DNA from: a virus
Virus record (IMG/VR): IMGVR_UViG_3300025913_000045
Location: 1 to 54,659 of that record
Strand: one strand, 5' to 3'
DNA: 54,659 bases
Position numbers and translations under genes: made by a program. Below the pieces are notes generated by a model. It saw nothing but the letters and a program-made list of their open reading frames with translations. It ran no database searches and was not told where the DNA came from. Below are positions 1-6,889 of the stretch, piece by piece. Position 1 is the stretch's first letter, and every line of letters begins with the position of its first letter.

Positions 1-42
1 TTATTGCATGTACAATAGTCCGTACTATTGTACATGCAATAA
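1..42. repeat. Perfect 19-bp inverted repeat at the contig start
   Basis: Bases 1-19 are the exact reverse complement of 24-42, with a 4-nt loop (ccgt). The other end of the contig carries the same sequence only from base 15 onward (54534): the first 14 bases are replaced there by a different sequence. The native locus therefore probably has only a short inverted repeat (atagt/actat), and bases 1-14 look like a fold-back copy made during amplification or assembly. Confidence 0.85.
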
Positions 43-140
43 CGCATAACAAAAAACATTCTCAAAATGGAAACTTTAATCAACTCATTAACAGAACAAA
101 CACAAGAACTAAAAGCATTGTATCTTGAAGCTACAGAAGA
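15..140 (+). repeat. 126-bp terminal direct repeat, left copy
   Basis: Identical to 54534-54659. It covers the divergent promoter region and the first 24 codons of the 67-648 gene. An exact overlap of this size is what a de Bruijn assembly of a circular or circularly permuted molecule leaves. A true short terminal repeat is less likely because it cuts into a coding sequence. The unique genome length is about 54,519 bp. Confidence 0.9.
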
Positions 141-648
141 TTTTGCAAAAAAAGAATTTTCTAAAATAGAAAAAGCATCAAAAATGCCAGTCGAAAAATG
201 GTATGAAAAATTTGAAATACCAACCGAATTAAAATACGTTCACAACGGCTGCTTTGTACCTAAGCACATGTTGGAAAATATGCTTGCAAAATACTCACAT
301 GAATTAACCCAAACATTAACACCTGTAAGTTCAGCTTACAATGGCAAAGCGCTATACAAAATGAGGGACGCTCGGTATGCAGCGCAAAAAATAGCAAGCG
401 AAGGCGTTGAATCCCATGTAGCTAAAAAGCTAAAACTTGCAAACACTCACTATACTGACAGTATTGCTAAATTGGCTTTTAGGATTGAGAAAAAAGGTTT
501 GAATGAAAACAACCTAACATTATCTTCATCAAGAATAGCCATGAATTTTGAAACAAGGATTACAGACGGAGTTAAATCTGTTAGGGCATTTACAATATTA
601 GCATGGGGAGAAATTAACGCGCCTCACTATCGTTACTTAATAAAATAA
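67..648 (+). CDS. Hypothetical early protein, 193 aa
   Basis: I do not recognise a family. The protein is soluble, Lys/Glu-rich and predicted mostly helical, with an N-terminal stretch (residues 1-45) suited to a coiled coil and no signal peptide. It is the first gene right of the divergent promoter region at the contig junction, so it is probably transcribed early. The ATG at 67 follows an A-rich leader. A hairpin just after the stop (657-678) may reduce transcription into the next genes. The first 74 bases are duplicated at the right end of the contig only because of the circular overlap. Confidence 0.75.
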   Translation: METLINSLTEQTQELKALYLEATEDFAKKEFSKIEKASKMPVEKWYEKFEIPTELKYVHNGCFVPKHMLENMLAKYSHELTQTLTPVSSAYNGKALYKMRDARYAAQKIASEGVESHVAKKLKLANTHYTDSIAKLAFRIEKKGLNENNLTLSSSRIAMNFETRITDGVKSVRAFTILAWGEINAPHYRYLIK

Positions 649-656
649 CATTCACT

Positions 657-685
657 GCCCCGGTGAAATATCCGGGGCTTAATTT
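657..685 (+). terminator. Terminator-like hairpin
   Basis: GCCCCGG (657-663) and CCGGGGC (672-678) form a perfect 7-bp stem with an 8-nt loop, followed by ttaattt. The U-run is weak, so it may be only a partial terminator or an RNA-processing hairpin after the first early gene. Confidence 0.5.
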
Positions 686-692
686 AAAAAAC

Positions 693-902
693 ATGAGTTT
701 ATCAATCAGATACCACATAGTATTTATAATGGTAATGTTTAAAGACGGATTTACCGATAAGGATTTTTATTATTATCGCACCCGCTGTAAACAAGCCAAT
801 AAATTAACGCCAGAGCAATTTGAAAAAATAATACAGGAATGCAAAGATATGTCGCCCGATGAATTTAAGGAAAAACTTAAAGCGCATCAGGACGAATTAT
901 AA
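693..902 (+). CDS. Hypothetical protein, 69 aa
   Basis: No family recognised. The ATG at 693 follows an A-rich stretch and is preferred over a GTG at 663 because the GTG lies inside the hairpin stem. The N-terminus is hydrophobic (residues 4-12) and the rest is charged, with a TPEQFEKI motif in the middle; a small helical cytoplasmic protein is likely. It lies between a terminator-like hairpin and a structured noncoding stretch. Confidence 0.6.
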   Translation: MSLSIRYHIVFIMVMFKDGFTDKDFYYYRTRCKQANKLTPEQFEKIIQECKDMSPDEFKEKLKAHQDEL

Positions 903-935
903 AGACCCTGGTTTTTACCCTGAGAATGTTTTTAT

Positions 936-1000
936 CAGGCCGCGCCCCATACCTTGACAGGTTGGGGATTTGGCGGTAAGTAGCACTCGCTACTATTGTG
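936..1000 (+). ncRNA. Candidate structured RNA, locus A
   Basis: Nested stems are visible: CCGC (940-943) with GCGG (973-976); inside it CCCCA-t-ACC (945-953) with GGT-TGGGG (960-967); then GTAGC (980-984) with GCTAC (989-993). A terminator follows at 1018-1052. The order CGC(C), CCCCAT, TGGGG-AT, GGCGG, aagta recurs at 16715-16785 in another noncoding gap. I do not recognise the RNA class, and no ORF covers the stretch 903-1075. Confidence 0.45.
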
Positions 1001-1017
1001 AATAAGGTTTAGGTTTA

Positions 1018-1054
1018 AAGCCCTGAAAGCGCAAGGCTAACAGGGCTTATTTTA
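1018..1054 (+). terminator. Intrinsic terminator-like hairpin
   Basis: AAGCCCTG (1018-1025) pairs perfectly with CAGGGCTT (1041-1048), followed by ATTTT. It closes the structured noncoding stretch just before the gene at 1076. Confidence 0.65.
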
Positions 1055-1075
1055 AAAAGCAACAAATTAACAAAT

Positions 1076-1303
1076 ATGATAAAATTAAACGAAATAGGTA
1101 AAGAAGCAATTAAGGGCGACCGGGGATTGTTTATTGAAATTCAAAAGGTATTAGCAGTTTCTGAAAACGCGGTATACAGAATGATGAAAACCGACAGCAA
1201 CCGACTAACTGAAATTGATGTGCTTAACACCCTGGTAACGCAAACCGAAAGGCCGTTAAGTGATTTTGTGGACGGGAAATTTAGTAAACTATTACTGAAA
1301 TGA
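1076..1303 (+). CDS. Small protein with possible helix-turn-helix, 75 aa
   Basis: Residues about 20-60 (FIEIQKVLAVSENAVYRMM followed by a helical stretch) look like the recognition part of a Cro/XRE-type helix-turn-helix: helix, VSENAVYR turn and helix, then LTEIDVL. A DNA-binding role is inference. It opens a compact run of overlapping small genes; its TGA overlaps the next ATG. The gene lies directly after a terminator, so a promoter should exist in the preceding 60 bases, but I see no clear TAnnTTTG box. Confidence 0.65.
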   Translation: MIKLNEIGKEAIKGDRGLFIEIQKVLAVSENAVYRMMKTDSNRLTEIDVLNTLVTQTERPLSDFVDGKFSKLLLK

Positions 1304-1395
1304 CCCGCCTAACAGCCCTCATAACTCTAATTATCCTTTTACCCCTCATCCTCCTCGCCACAATCAACGACAGGAGAAATGGATTGATAAAATGA
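1300..1395 (+). CDS. Single-pass membrane peptide, 31 aa
   Basis: The ATG overlaps the stop of the previous gene (ATGA), which supports translational coupling. The product has a hydrophobic core (ALITLIILLPLILLA, residues 6-20) and a basic C-terminus (NDRRNG), giving one transmembrane helix with a positively charged tail. Function unknown. Several similar tiny membrane ORFs occur in the plus-strand arms (9391, 17336). Confidence 0.5.
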   Translation: MTRLTALITLIILLPLILLATINDRRNGLIK

Positions 1396-1401
1396 ATTGA
1401 T

Positions 1402-1719
1402 ATGAAAAAGATAACAAAAGAACAAGCAAAAGCATTCGCGCAGGTAATAAAGGCAATGGAAAGGGCTAAATCTAAAGGATTGCGTTTTTTCGGTAAACAA
1501 TGGAGTTTAGTAGCCTATAATGAGTCAACGGCTGCATATGAAGATGAACATGGACTATTAAATAGGCACGATTGCCGCGGCTCAAACAATCTTGAATACT
1601 TAAGTGAGCATATTTTAAATGATAGTGGAGCGGATGACTATGCAAGATATTTAAAAGATGCCGACGACCCATATAAAGGCGCGTATCAGGAAACACCTAT
1701 TTGGCAAGATTACATGTAA
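1402..1719 (+). CDS. Hypothetical protein, 105 aa
   Basis: No family recognised. A basic helical N-terminus (residues 1-27) is followed by an acidic, Tyr/Asp-rich C-terminal half. No signal peptide or membrane segment. The ATG at 1402 is preceded by gaattgat. It is part of the early small-gene run, with 10 nt to the next gene. Confidence 0.65.
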   Translation: MKKITKEQAKAFAQVIKAMERAKSKGLRFFGKQWSLVAYNESTAAYEDEHGLLNRHDCRGSNNLEYLSEHILNDSGADDYARYLKDADDPYKGAYQETPIWQDYM

Positions 1720-1729
1720 CCATAAAAAA

Positions 1730-2134
1730 ATGAACCCAACCCTAAAAGCCCAATTTGAGGCTAAAGACCCGTCCCAAATATTACGCGATTTGAAATCCAT
1801 ATTGGATGAATCGCAATGGGATGAAAATTGGCCTACTGGCACAGATTACATGCTCGCAATGATGGCTCGCGCCTACCACCTGCGCCAATCCGAAATAGAT
1901 GCCCTCCAAGCCAAGATAACCCAATTCGCGGGTATAATCCTTGACTATGAAACAAAGTTCGATGTGATAGCGGAGAATGAGGGGGAGAGGATGGTGGAGT
2001 TTGGGGAAAGAGTACAGCAATCGGCAGCAGCAAAAGTTGGTGCTCCGAATCTGATTAAAAACCGTAAGGCAATCAATGACATCAACATCAAACAACTGTA
2101 CACTAATTTTAAAAGGAAAGATAATGGAAAGTAA
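1730..2134 (+). CDS. Hypothetical helical protein, 134 aa
   Basis: Begins MNPTLKAQ at 1730, immediately after the previous stop; an upstream in-frame ATG at 1658 would overlap the previous gene and is rejected. The protein is predicted helical, with a likely coiled coil around residues 45-85 and a short basic C-terminus. Some small phage proteins from this kind of region bind other phage or host proteins, but nothing here identifies a partner. Its end overlaps the next gene by 11 nt. Confidence 0.65.
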   Translation: MNPTLKAQFEAKDPSQILRDLKSILDESQWDENWPTGTDYMLAMMARAYHLRQSEIDALQAKITQFAGIILDYETKFDVIAENEGERMVEFGERVQQSAAAKVGAPNLIKNRKAINDINIKQLYTNFKRKDNGK

Positions 2135-2432
2135 ACATACACCGGGGCCTTGGAAATGCAAGGCAATAAGCAGTTATATATTAAATCATAATCGCGGGTT
2201 TATGATAAGTGGATTTGAAACAGCGCAATCAATACGAGATGTGCTGCTAAATGAAATTGAGGCAAACGCCAACCTCATAGCCGCCGCACCTGATTTATTA
2301 CAGGCAATTAAGGACGGAGTTGAATTAATTGAATATTTAATCAACGCAACTCCAACAGGAAAAGTAAGAGACACAATGTGTGATTGGAATATTATTGCAA
2401 AACAAGCCATTAACAAAGCCCTTGACTTATGA
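2124..2432 (+). CDS. HTPGPW-family phage protein, 102 aa
   Basis: The N-terminus has the SKHTPGPW motif and residues about 48-58 read ANLIAAAPDLL. This pairing is typical of a widespread but uncharacterised family of small proteins found mostly in phages and prophages. Function unknown. The ATG at 2124 has an A/G-rich leader (aaaggaaag) and lies inside the end of the preceding gene. Its TGA overlaps the next ATG. Confidence 0.75.
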   Translation: MESKHTPGPWKCKAISSYILNHNRGFMISGFETAQSIRDVLLNEIEANANLIAAAPDLLQAIKDGVELIEYLINATPTGKVRDTMCDWNIIAKQAINKALDL

Positions 2433-2647
2433 AAACTGCAAAAGAAATAACCAAAGACCAAATCGAGGAAGTTTTAGACGTTCAACAATATGTTACACTG
2501 TTTGAAAAAAAGTCTGCAAAACTTTTTATTAATGTAATTCCATCTTTAAGTAAAGTTAACTACAGCGTTATAAACAGAAAAACATTTGATGAAGACACGT
2601 TTGATTTATTATTTGATGCCGCTAACTTTTACAATCAATTGCCATGA
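2429..2647 (+). CDS. Hypothetical protein, 72 aa
   Basis: Overlaps both neighbours by 4 nt (ATGA style), so it is a coupled member of the early cluster. Small mixed alpha/beta protein: N-terminal helix (EITKDQIEEVL), then alternating hydrophobic residues. No family recognised. Confidence 0.65.
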   Translation: MKTAKEITKDQIEEVLDVQQYVTLFEKKSAKLFINVIPSLSKVNYSVINRKTFDEDTFDLLFDAANFYNQLP

Positions 2648-2826
2648 AAACCTACCAAACCTTTACCAAAAACGGCGAAATTTTTTTGAGGTTGGAAAAT
2701 CCGTATGGAAACAGTAGCCGAACCGACAAGTTATTTTACGATGACTTCGAACAAACCGCCCTATCCGAAGCAACGGTATACGAGGATTTACTCTCAAAAA
2801 TTAACGACAATGAAAAAAACGATTGA
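2644..2826 (+). CDS. Hypothetical acidic protein, 60 aa
   Basis: Overlaps its neighbours on both sides. Short, acidic at the C-terminus (KINDNEKND), with a beta-rich first half. No family recognised. Supported by tight operon spacing rather than by similarity. Confidence 0.55.
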   Translation: MKTYQTFTKNGEIFLRLENPYGNSSRTDKLFYDDFEQTALSEATVYEDLLSKINDNEKND

Positions 2827-3091
2827 ACAGTTAGCGGAGGAATATGCCGATAATACAATAGGATTTAGTAACGAAAATAACCATTTATTAGAGCCATGTA
2901 AACGGGACTTCATCGCCGGTCACAACGCCAAATCAGAAGGGATGGTGAGTAAAGGTGAGGTGGTGGAGTTGATAAAATCACGTCTATCAATTCACGAATC
3001 AAATGTTTGCGATGGGTTTGGACGGATAGCCAACGAAGCAATTGTCGGCGAATATAAACAACTTTTAACCCTTATAAACGACATAAAATGA
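2810..3091 (+). CDS. Hypothetical protein, 93 aa
   Basis: The start at 2810 (MKKTIEQLAEEYA) is chosen over an in-frame ATG at 2705 because it keeps the short-overlap pattern. Contains EYA...F..GHNA around residues 11-41, resembling small phage proteins that begin with a helix and an AF..G-A element, but no named family is certain. Overlaps the next gene by 4 nt. Confidence 0.65.
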   Translation: MKKTIEQLAEEYADNTIGFSNENNHLLEPCKRDFIAGHNAKSEGMVSKGEVVELIKSRLSIHESNVCDGFGRIANEAIVGEYKQLLTLINDIK

Positions 3092-3348
3092 ACGACAAAA
3101 TATTAATCACACTTGATGAAATTAAGGCAGATATGTCGCCAATGGCAATTGAATCTATGAATGAGTTAACAGATGGATATATACGTAAATGGAAAAATCG
3201 TGGTTTAATGTCGCCTGAATTATGTTTCATAGGATTGCGTATTTTAGATCAATATTCTGATAATGCTAAAAGCATAATTAATGGTATGAAAAATCTTGAT
3301 AGATTAATGGCGGATGCCGATGAACTTTTAAAATCACTTCAACCATGA
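3088..3348 (+). CDS. Hypothetical helical protein, 86 aa
   Basis: Predicted all-helical; residues 25-60 carry evenly spaced hydrophobics and the C-terminus (LDRLMADADELLKSL) could form a short coiled coil. No family recognised. Coupled to both neighbours by 4-nt overlaps. Confidence 0.65.
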   Translation: MNDKILITLDEIKADMSPMAIESMNELTDGYIRKWKNRGLMSPELCFIGLRILDQYSDNAKSIINGMKNLDRLMADADELLKSLQP

Positions 3349-3773
3349 AACCAATCTTAACAACAATCCTCGTCTTAATGGTTTTGGCGGGGATGGGGCA
3401 ATCCCCAAAATGGAAATCAACTGGTTATCAAGATTACCGTGATACAACAACAAAAACATATTCCTTAATAGGAAAGGATAGTATATCTTTTCACATCGGT
3501 ATTTCTGAATGCGATTGCACTTTTTATATAGATGGCCTTACTAAAAAAAGAGCTACGTGCAAAGGGTTGAAGCGTGCGTTTTTAGAAACCATATACTGGA
3601 ATTGGCAAAAAGACAGCACTATATTTAACGGTAAAAAAATCAGAAATACTAAACCTCATTGGAACAGCAACATGTCAGGGGCTTCATTCATTCAAGGTAC
3701 TTATTTTAAAAACGGCAAGCAGATTTACCCTGAATATATATTTATTAAAGATAAATTATTTAAAATTGATTAA
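3345..3773 (+). CDS. Secreted protein with signal peptide, 142 aa
   Basis: Residues 1-19 (MKPILTTILVLMVLAGMGQ) form a standard signal peptide, with cleavage likely near MGQ. The mature part is beta-rich and has three cysteines (the CDC and TC motifs). A phage protein made early and exported to the periplasm or envelope might change the cell surface, for example against superinfection; that is inference. The large tail fibre (12200-15631) starts with a very similar export signal ending in MGQ. Confidence 0.7.
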   Translation: MKPILTTILVLMVLAGMGQSPKWKSTGYQDYRDTTTKTYSLIGKDSISFHIGISECDCTFYIDGLTKKRATCKGLKRAFLETIYWNWQKDSTIFNGKKIRNTKPHWNSNMSGASFIQGTYFKNGKQIYPEYIFIKDKLFKID

Positions 3774-3777
3774 AACC

Positions 3778-4002
3778 ATGAAACCCGAAACAAAACTAAC
3801 CCTCCTATTTTTCATAGGACTGGCAATTGGACTGGCATTCGTTTGCCACATTACGCCAACCGCGTCTCAGCAGGAAGAAATCGACTTCAAAATCAGGATG
3901 GATGACACCACGCTAATAAACCATTCTGAAATCCAGGTGCAGGAGTGGAGTGAAAGTGGTATGTGGTATAGGATGGTTGAACAATACGAAAGGGGTAAAT
4001 AA
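3778..4002 (+). CDS. Membrane-anchored protein, 74 aa
   Basis: Begins MKPETK at 3778, just after the preceding stop. One transmembrane helix at residues 6-23 (LTLLFFIGLAIGLAFVCH) is followed by an acidic soluble tail rich in Asp/Glu and Trp. Sits next to a signal-peptide protein, so the two may act together in the envelope. Function unknown. Confidence 0.65.
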   Translation: MKPETKLTLLFFIGLAIGLAFVCHITPTASQQEEIDFKIRMDDTTLINHSEIQVQEWSESGMWYRMVEQYERGK

Positions 4003-4003
4003 A

Positions 4004-4273
4004 ATGCCAGTACATAACCATATGCAGATACACGAATTAAAAACAATTGAGCCATATTTTTCACAGGTTGAAAAAGGCGAAAAAACATTTGAACTTAGGT
4101 TTAACGACCGGGATTATCAAGTTGGGGATTACTTGCTTTTAAAGCGATACAACAAGGAAAACAACACCTATAATGGCGTTACATTACTTGTGCGAATTAA
4201 GCATATTTTACGCGTGTTTGAAGGGCTTAAAGAAGGATGGGTATGCCTATCAATTTCAAAGCCATTAGATTAA
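4004..4273 (+). CDS. DUF3850 (ASCH/PUA-like) protein, 89 aa
   Basis: The sequence HELKT...YF..VEKGEKTFELRFNDRDYQVGDYLLL (residues 8-45) followed by ILRVFEGL matches the DUF3850 family, small ASCH/PUA-like folds expected to bind RNA or modified nucleic acid. Common in phages; a molecular role is not established. The start at 4004 gives the usual family length; an upstream ATG at 3950 lies in the preceding gene. Confidence 0.85.
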   Translation: MPVHNHMQIHELKTIEPYFSQVEKGEKTFELRFNDRDYQVGDYLLLKRYNKENNTYNGVTLLVRIKHILRVFEGLKEGWVCLSISKPLD

Positions 4274-4300
4274 TTAACCCCATTACCAAATTAAAACATT

Positions 4301-4483
4301 ATGAGCGACAAGGAATATGCTGAATGGGAATTATTAAATGAAATTCATACCCTATTGGCAAAATCAGATATAACAGCCAATAAATACCAAGAGTTATCTA
4401 TTAAAATAATTCACCTTAAGCAGTTAATAACAGGACAAAAGTTAGAATTAAATAACGGTTTTATTGATGAGTTCCAGGCCTAA
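4301..4483 (+). CDS. Hypothetical helical protein, 60 aa
   Basis: Short, acidic N-terminus, helical throughout, with a heptad-like run ELSIKIIHLKQLI (about residues 31-43). Preceded by the leader attAACCCCattacc...aaaacattATG, which resembles leaders of several minus-strand genes (see findings). No family recognised. Confidence 0.55.
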   Translation: MSDKEYAEWELLNEIHTLLAKSDITANKYQELSIKIIHLKQLITGQKLELNNGFIDEFQA

Positions 4484-4498
4484 AAACCGGGGCTTACC

Positions 4499-4741
4499 TT
4501 ACACCCCTTTATCAACCTTTGCCGATGTAGCAACTACAGAAGCATCGTTAACAGGATTGGGGATACTGCCACCAGTAACTGCCTTGTCCTTTGCACTGGT
4601 TAAGCCAGCAGCCACAAACAGCACTGATATAGCCGTTGCAATGGTAGGGGTAATAAATTTAGGAAACAGCAACGGTAATACTTGTGGCAATACTGCCAAC
4701 ACACCGAATAAACTTGTTTTCCAAGAGCCTGTAAAATTCAT
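4499..4741 (-). CDS. Holin-like small membrane protein, 80 aa
   Basis: Two hydrophobic segments (residues 10-27 and 32-49) are followed by AKDKAVTGG and a short polar tail. This arrangement, ending the second helix with AKD..VTGG, is common in small membrane proteins from phage lysis regions, so a holin or holin-accessory role is inferred. It lies antisense between plus-strand genes, about 1.1 kb from the GH25 endolysin, and has its own -7 promoter box at 4756-4763. Confidence 0.6.
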   Translation of the reverse strand: MNFTGSWKTSLFGVLAVLPQVLPLLFPKFITPTIATAISVLFVAAGLTSAKDKAVTGGSIPNPVNDASVVATSAKVDKGV

Positions 4742-4755
4742 ACGCTTTTTTATTC

Positions 4756-4763
4756 CAAATATA
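4756..4763 (-). promoter_or_regulatory. -7 box for the holin-like gene
   Basis: CAAATATA on the plus strand reads TATATTTG on the minus strand, a perfect match to TAnnTTTG, 15 nt before the ATG at 4741. No convincing -33 TTG is seen, so this is a moderate call. Confidence 0.45.
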
Positions 4764-4808
4764 GAAAATTAATTGTATATTAGTAGTTCATTAAAATAAC
4801 CACAAAAG

Positions 4809-5762
4809 ATGAAAATAAAATTCAGAAATATCCGATTGTCAGCGGATAACAAAGTAAAATTGCAGGTAATAAATGACATTATTGACGAGTACCAAAGTCA
4901 AGGCTATGTTTTAACACTTCGCCAATTATACTATCAGCTTGTTTCCCGCGACATTATACCTAACGCTTTACCGGAATACGCTAAGGTTTCAAAGTTGCTT
5001 AAAGAGGGTAGGATGGCCGGTATTGTTGATTGGGATGCAATTGAAGATAGACTGCGCCAACCTTATACGCCATCAGCATGGGAAACGGCAAAAGATATTC
5101 TTATTAGTACGATTGACCAATTTCAAGTTCCTCGTTTGAAAGGCCAAAATAACTACTTAGAGGTTTGGGTTGAAAAAGATGCATTAAGCGGGGTGTTAAA
5201 AAGGGTTACATCAAAATACCATGTACCCATATTAGTTAATAGGGGATATAGTTCCGCATCAGCTATGTATGATAGCTATAACCGTTTCAAGACCGCAGTT
5301 GAAAACAATCAGCGCGTAACAATTCTGTATTTAGGCGATTACGACCCTAGCGGCATTGATATGATACGTGATATACGCGACCGCATAACTGAATTTATGG
5401 CTGGCAGCGAAGACTTTGAATATATGTTTGATGATTGGGGGCATTATTCGTTTGATGACGTAAATGAACTCATTAACCAATATTTTGCCATTAAACCAAT
5501 AGCCCTAACAATCGAACAAATCAGGGAATATAATCCGCCGCCAAATCCAGCTAAAATAAGCGACCCAAGAAGCGGTAAATTTATTGCAGAGCTTGGTAAA
5601 ACCTCATGGGAAGTTGACGCATTAAAACCGGAAGTATTACACGCCTTATTGGAAGATGAAATTTTAAATTTTATTGACGTTGATTTGTATAATGAACGTG
5701 TCGAACTTGAGGAAAATGAGAAAAATATTCTTATTGGATTCAAGGACACACTTACCGATTAG
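4809..5762 (+). CDS. Spo11/topoisomerase VI A-like protein (Mini-A type), 317 aa
   Basis: Residues 36-80 (TLRQLYYQLV then YAKVSKLLKEGRMAGIVDW) match the winged-helix catalytic region of the Spo11/TopoVI-A family; Tyr41 or Tyr42 is the candidate nucleophile, after Arg38. The TOPRIM part follows: Glu121 in VWVEKDAL and the acidic cluster LGDYDPSGID (Asp176, Asp178, Asp183). No B-subunit ATPase is present in the window, so this is a stand-alone A-like protein of the Mini-A kind known from mobile elements. It may nick or cut DNA rather than act as a topoisomerase. It ends the first plus-strand unit and is followed by a strong terminator. Confidence 0.88.
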   Translation: MKIKFRNIRLSADNKVKLQVINDIIDEYQSQGYVLTLRQLYYQLVSRDIIPNALPEYAKVSKLLKEGRMAGIVDWDAIEDRLRQPYTPSAWETAKDILISTIDQFQVPRLKGQNNYLEVWVEKDALSGVLKRVTSKYHVPILVNRGYSSASAMYDSYNRFKTAVENNQRVTILYLGDYDPSGIDMIRDIRDRITEFMAGSEDFEYMFDDWGHYSFDDVNELINQYFAIKPIALTIEQIREYNPPPNPAKISDPRSGKFIAELGKTSWEVDALKPEVLHALLEDEILNFIDVDLYNERVELEENEKNILIGFKDTLTD

Positions 5763-5786
5763 GTCTGTGGTTATTCCTTTTCGGTT

Positions 5787-5824
5787 CAACGCGGTCTGTC
5801 CTCAAACAGCCGCGTTGTTTATTT
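5787..5824 (+). terminator. Intrinsic terminator of the first plus-strand unit
   Basis: CAACGCGG (5787-5794) and CCGCGTTG (5810-5817) form a perfect 8-bp stem followed by tttatttt. The stem overlaps the 3' end of the convergent endolysin gene. Confidence 0.85.
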
Positions 5825-6464
5825 TAGCAAAGTCCGTTTCTGTACCGGTGAAAACATCCCCGTCCATATCAGTACCATTCCAATTATAAGTATTCTGCCA
5901 AAACAAAGGCGGCTTTCCAGTATCAAACCTAACAGGACAAGTTTTTTGCAGCGATGACAACCACATAGGATTATCAGGAAATTTTGCACCGTGAAAATAT
6001 TCTTTTGGGTAATTATTGTAGGTATATATTAAACAATCCCGGCCTGTTACCCGTTTTACTTCGTTTAAAAAGTCATGTAGCCGCGATAAGGCCAGTTTCC
6101 AATTATCAGCAACCCATTTGTTTTGCGCGGCGGTATCAGCTTCATTATGGCCTACTAAATCCTCCACATCGACACATGGCATCATACACCCCGGCGAGTT
6201 GAAATTAACGCCTAATGATAGGTAATTTTTAGCCTGGATTAAACCGTCAACACGGGGCTGAAAGAAATGATAAACTCCGCGTGCTAATCCATGAATTAAT
6301 TTCGCTTCCTGCCATGCATCGTTAAACGTTGCATCTTTATACGCATCGGCTTGCGTTCCCTTAAACCAAATAAAGCGTATACCTTTAGGGATTAATGAGG
6401 CTAATGGTATTTTGCTATTGAGGTGACTCCGGTCAACGCCTTTAATATAATTCATACGGTGCAT
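5802..6464 (-). CDS. GH25 endolysin (lysozyme), 220 aa
   Basis: A glycoside hydrolase family 25 muramidase that should cut peptidoglycan at lysis. Residues 8-14 (KGVDRSH) contain Asp11; WFKGTQ..AYKD follows at 33-43; GVYHFF at 63-68; the catalytic pair lies in VDVED (Asp99, Glu101). No signal peptide is visible, so export needs a holin or pinholin. A second start (MNYIKG) 9 nt downstream is possible. Two tiny membrane ORFs precede it with overlapping codons, making a compact lysis cassette. Confidence 0.92.
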   Translation of the reverse strand: MHRMNYIKGVDRSHLNSKIPLASLIPKGIRFIWFKGTQADAYKDATFNDAWQEAKLIHGLARGVYHFFQPRVDGLIQAKNYLSLGVNFNSPGCMMPCVDVEDLVGHNEADTAAQNKWVADNWKLALSRLHDFLNEVKRVTGRDCLIYTYNNYPKEYFHGAKFPDNPMWLSSLQKTCPVRFDTGKPPLFWQNTYNWNGTDMDGDVFTGTETDFAKINNAAV

Positions 6465-6555
6465 TTAAAGCCACTAAGATAGCAAGAATTGAGATAACAA
6501 CCGCAATAGCCGTGTAAATTCGGGTGCGGAGTTTGTATGAGGCGATGCTATGCAT
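6442..6555 (-). CDS. Single-TM lysis-cassette peptide, 37 aa
   Basis: MHSIASYKLRTR, then a hydrophobic helix (AIAVVISILAILVAL, residues 16-30). The ATG at 6555 overlaps the stop of the preceding 25-aa ORF (TAATG), and the stop lies inside the start of the endolysin gene. This points to translational coupling in the order small TM peptide, small TM peptide, endolysin. Possible pinholin or spanin-like component; unproven. Confidence 0.5.
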   Translation of the reverse strand: MHSIASYKLRTRIYTAIAVVISILAILVALNAPYELY

Positions 6556-6632
6556 TAGTCCACCCGTTTGGTAAACACCATTGCGGTCATGACAGCAATT
6601 GAGAAAAGCATTAAACAGATGAAGTAGATCAT
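6555..6632 (-). CDS. Tiny membrane peptide, 25 aa
   Basis: MIYFICLMLFSIAVMTAMVF followed by TKRVD: one transmembrane helix with a short charged tail. The stop overlaps the next ATG in TAATG. It is the first ORF of the lysis cassette. Size, position and overlap support it, but there is no homology evidence. Confidence 0.45.
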   Translation of the reverse strand: MIYFICLMLFSIAVMTAMVFTKRVD

Positions 6633-6692
6633 ACCGCAATTTACAAAACTATTGGGAAATAAAAAAGCCCCTGTTGTTGAGAGGATAAAAAG

Positions 6693-6881
6693 TTATATTT
6701 CGGCGTAAAGTTGAATATTATTTAAATCGCCACCTGTCATATATTGACTATACTTATCTTCCCATTCCTCATAATTGTCGTCGTTATACCCATCTAAGTC
6801 GGAGTTAAACTCATCTTTCATTTCGAAAGGTATCACATACCAGTGGCCGCTTTCGTCTTGTGTTACATATACTTTTTTCAT
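6693..6881 (-). CDS. Small acidic phage protein, 62 aa
   Basis: The start KKVYVTQDESGHWYVIP and the end MTGGDLNNIQLYAEI match a small acidic protein type common in Bacteroidota phages, of unknown function. Very acidic middle (DLDGYNDDNYEEWEDKY). Its leader contains TTAACCCCC, shared with several other genes. Confidence 0.7.
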   Translation of the reverse strand: MKKVYVTQDESGHWYVIPFEMKDEFNSDLDGYNDDNYEEWEDKYSQYMTGGDLNNIQLYAEI

Positions 6882-6889
6882 ATCTCTTT

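Noticed and set aside
1-42. Hairpin telomere of a linear prophage
   Set aside because: The other end of the contig carries the same locus without the first 14 bases, so a fold-back artefact is the simpler reading; no telomere resolvase is seen.
5763-5801. Continuation of plus-strand coding past 5762 (71-aa ORF to 5889)
   Set aside because: Runs through the terminator stem and antisense to the endolysin; no motif.
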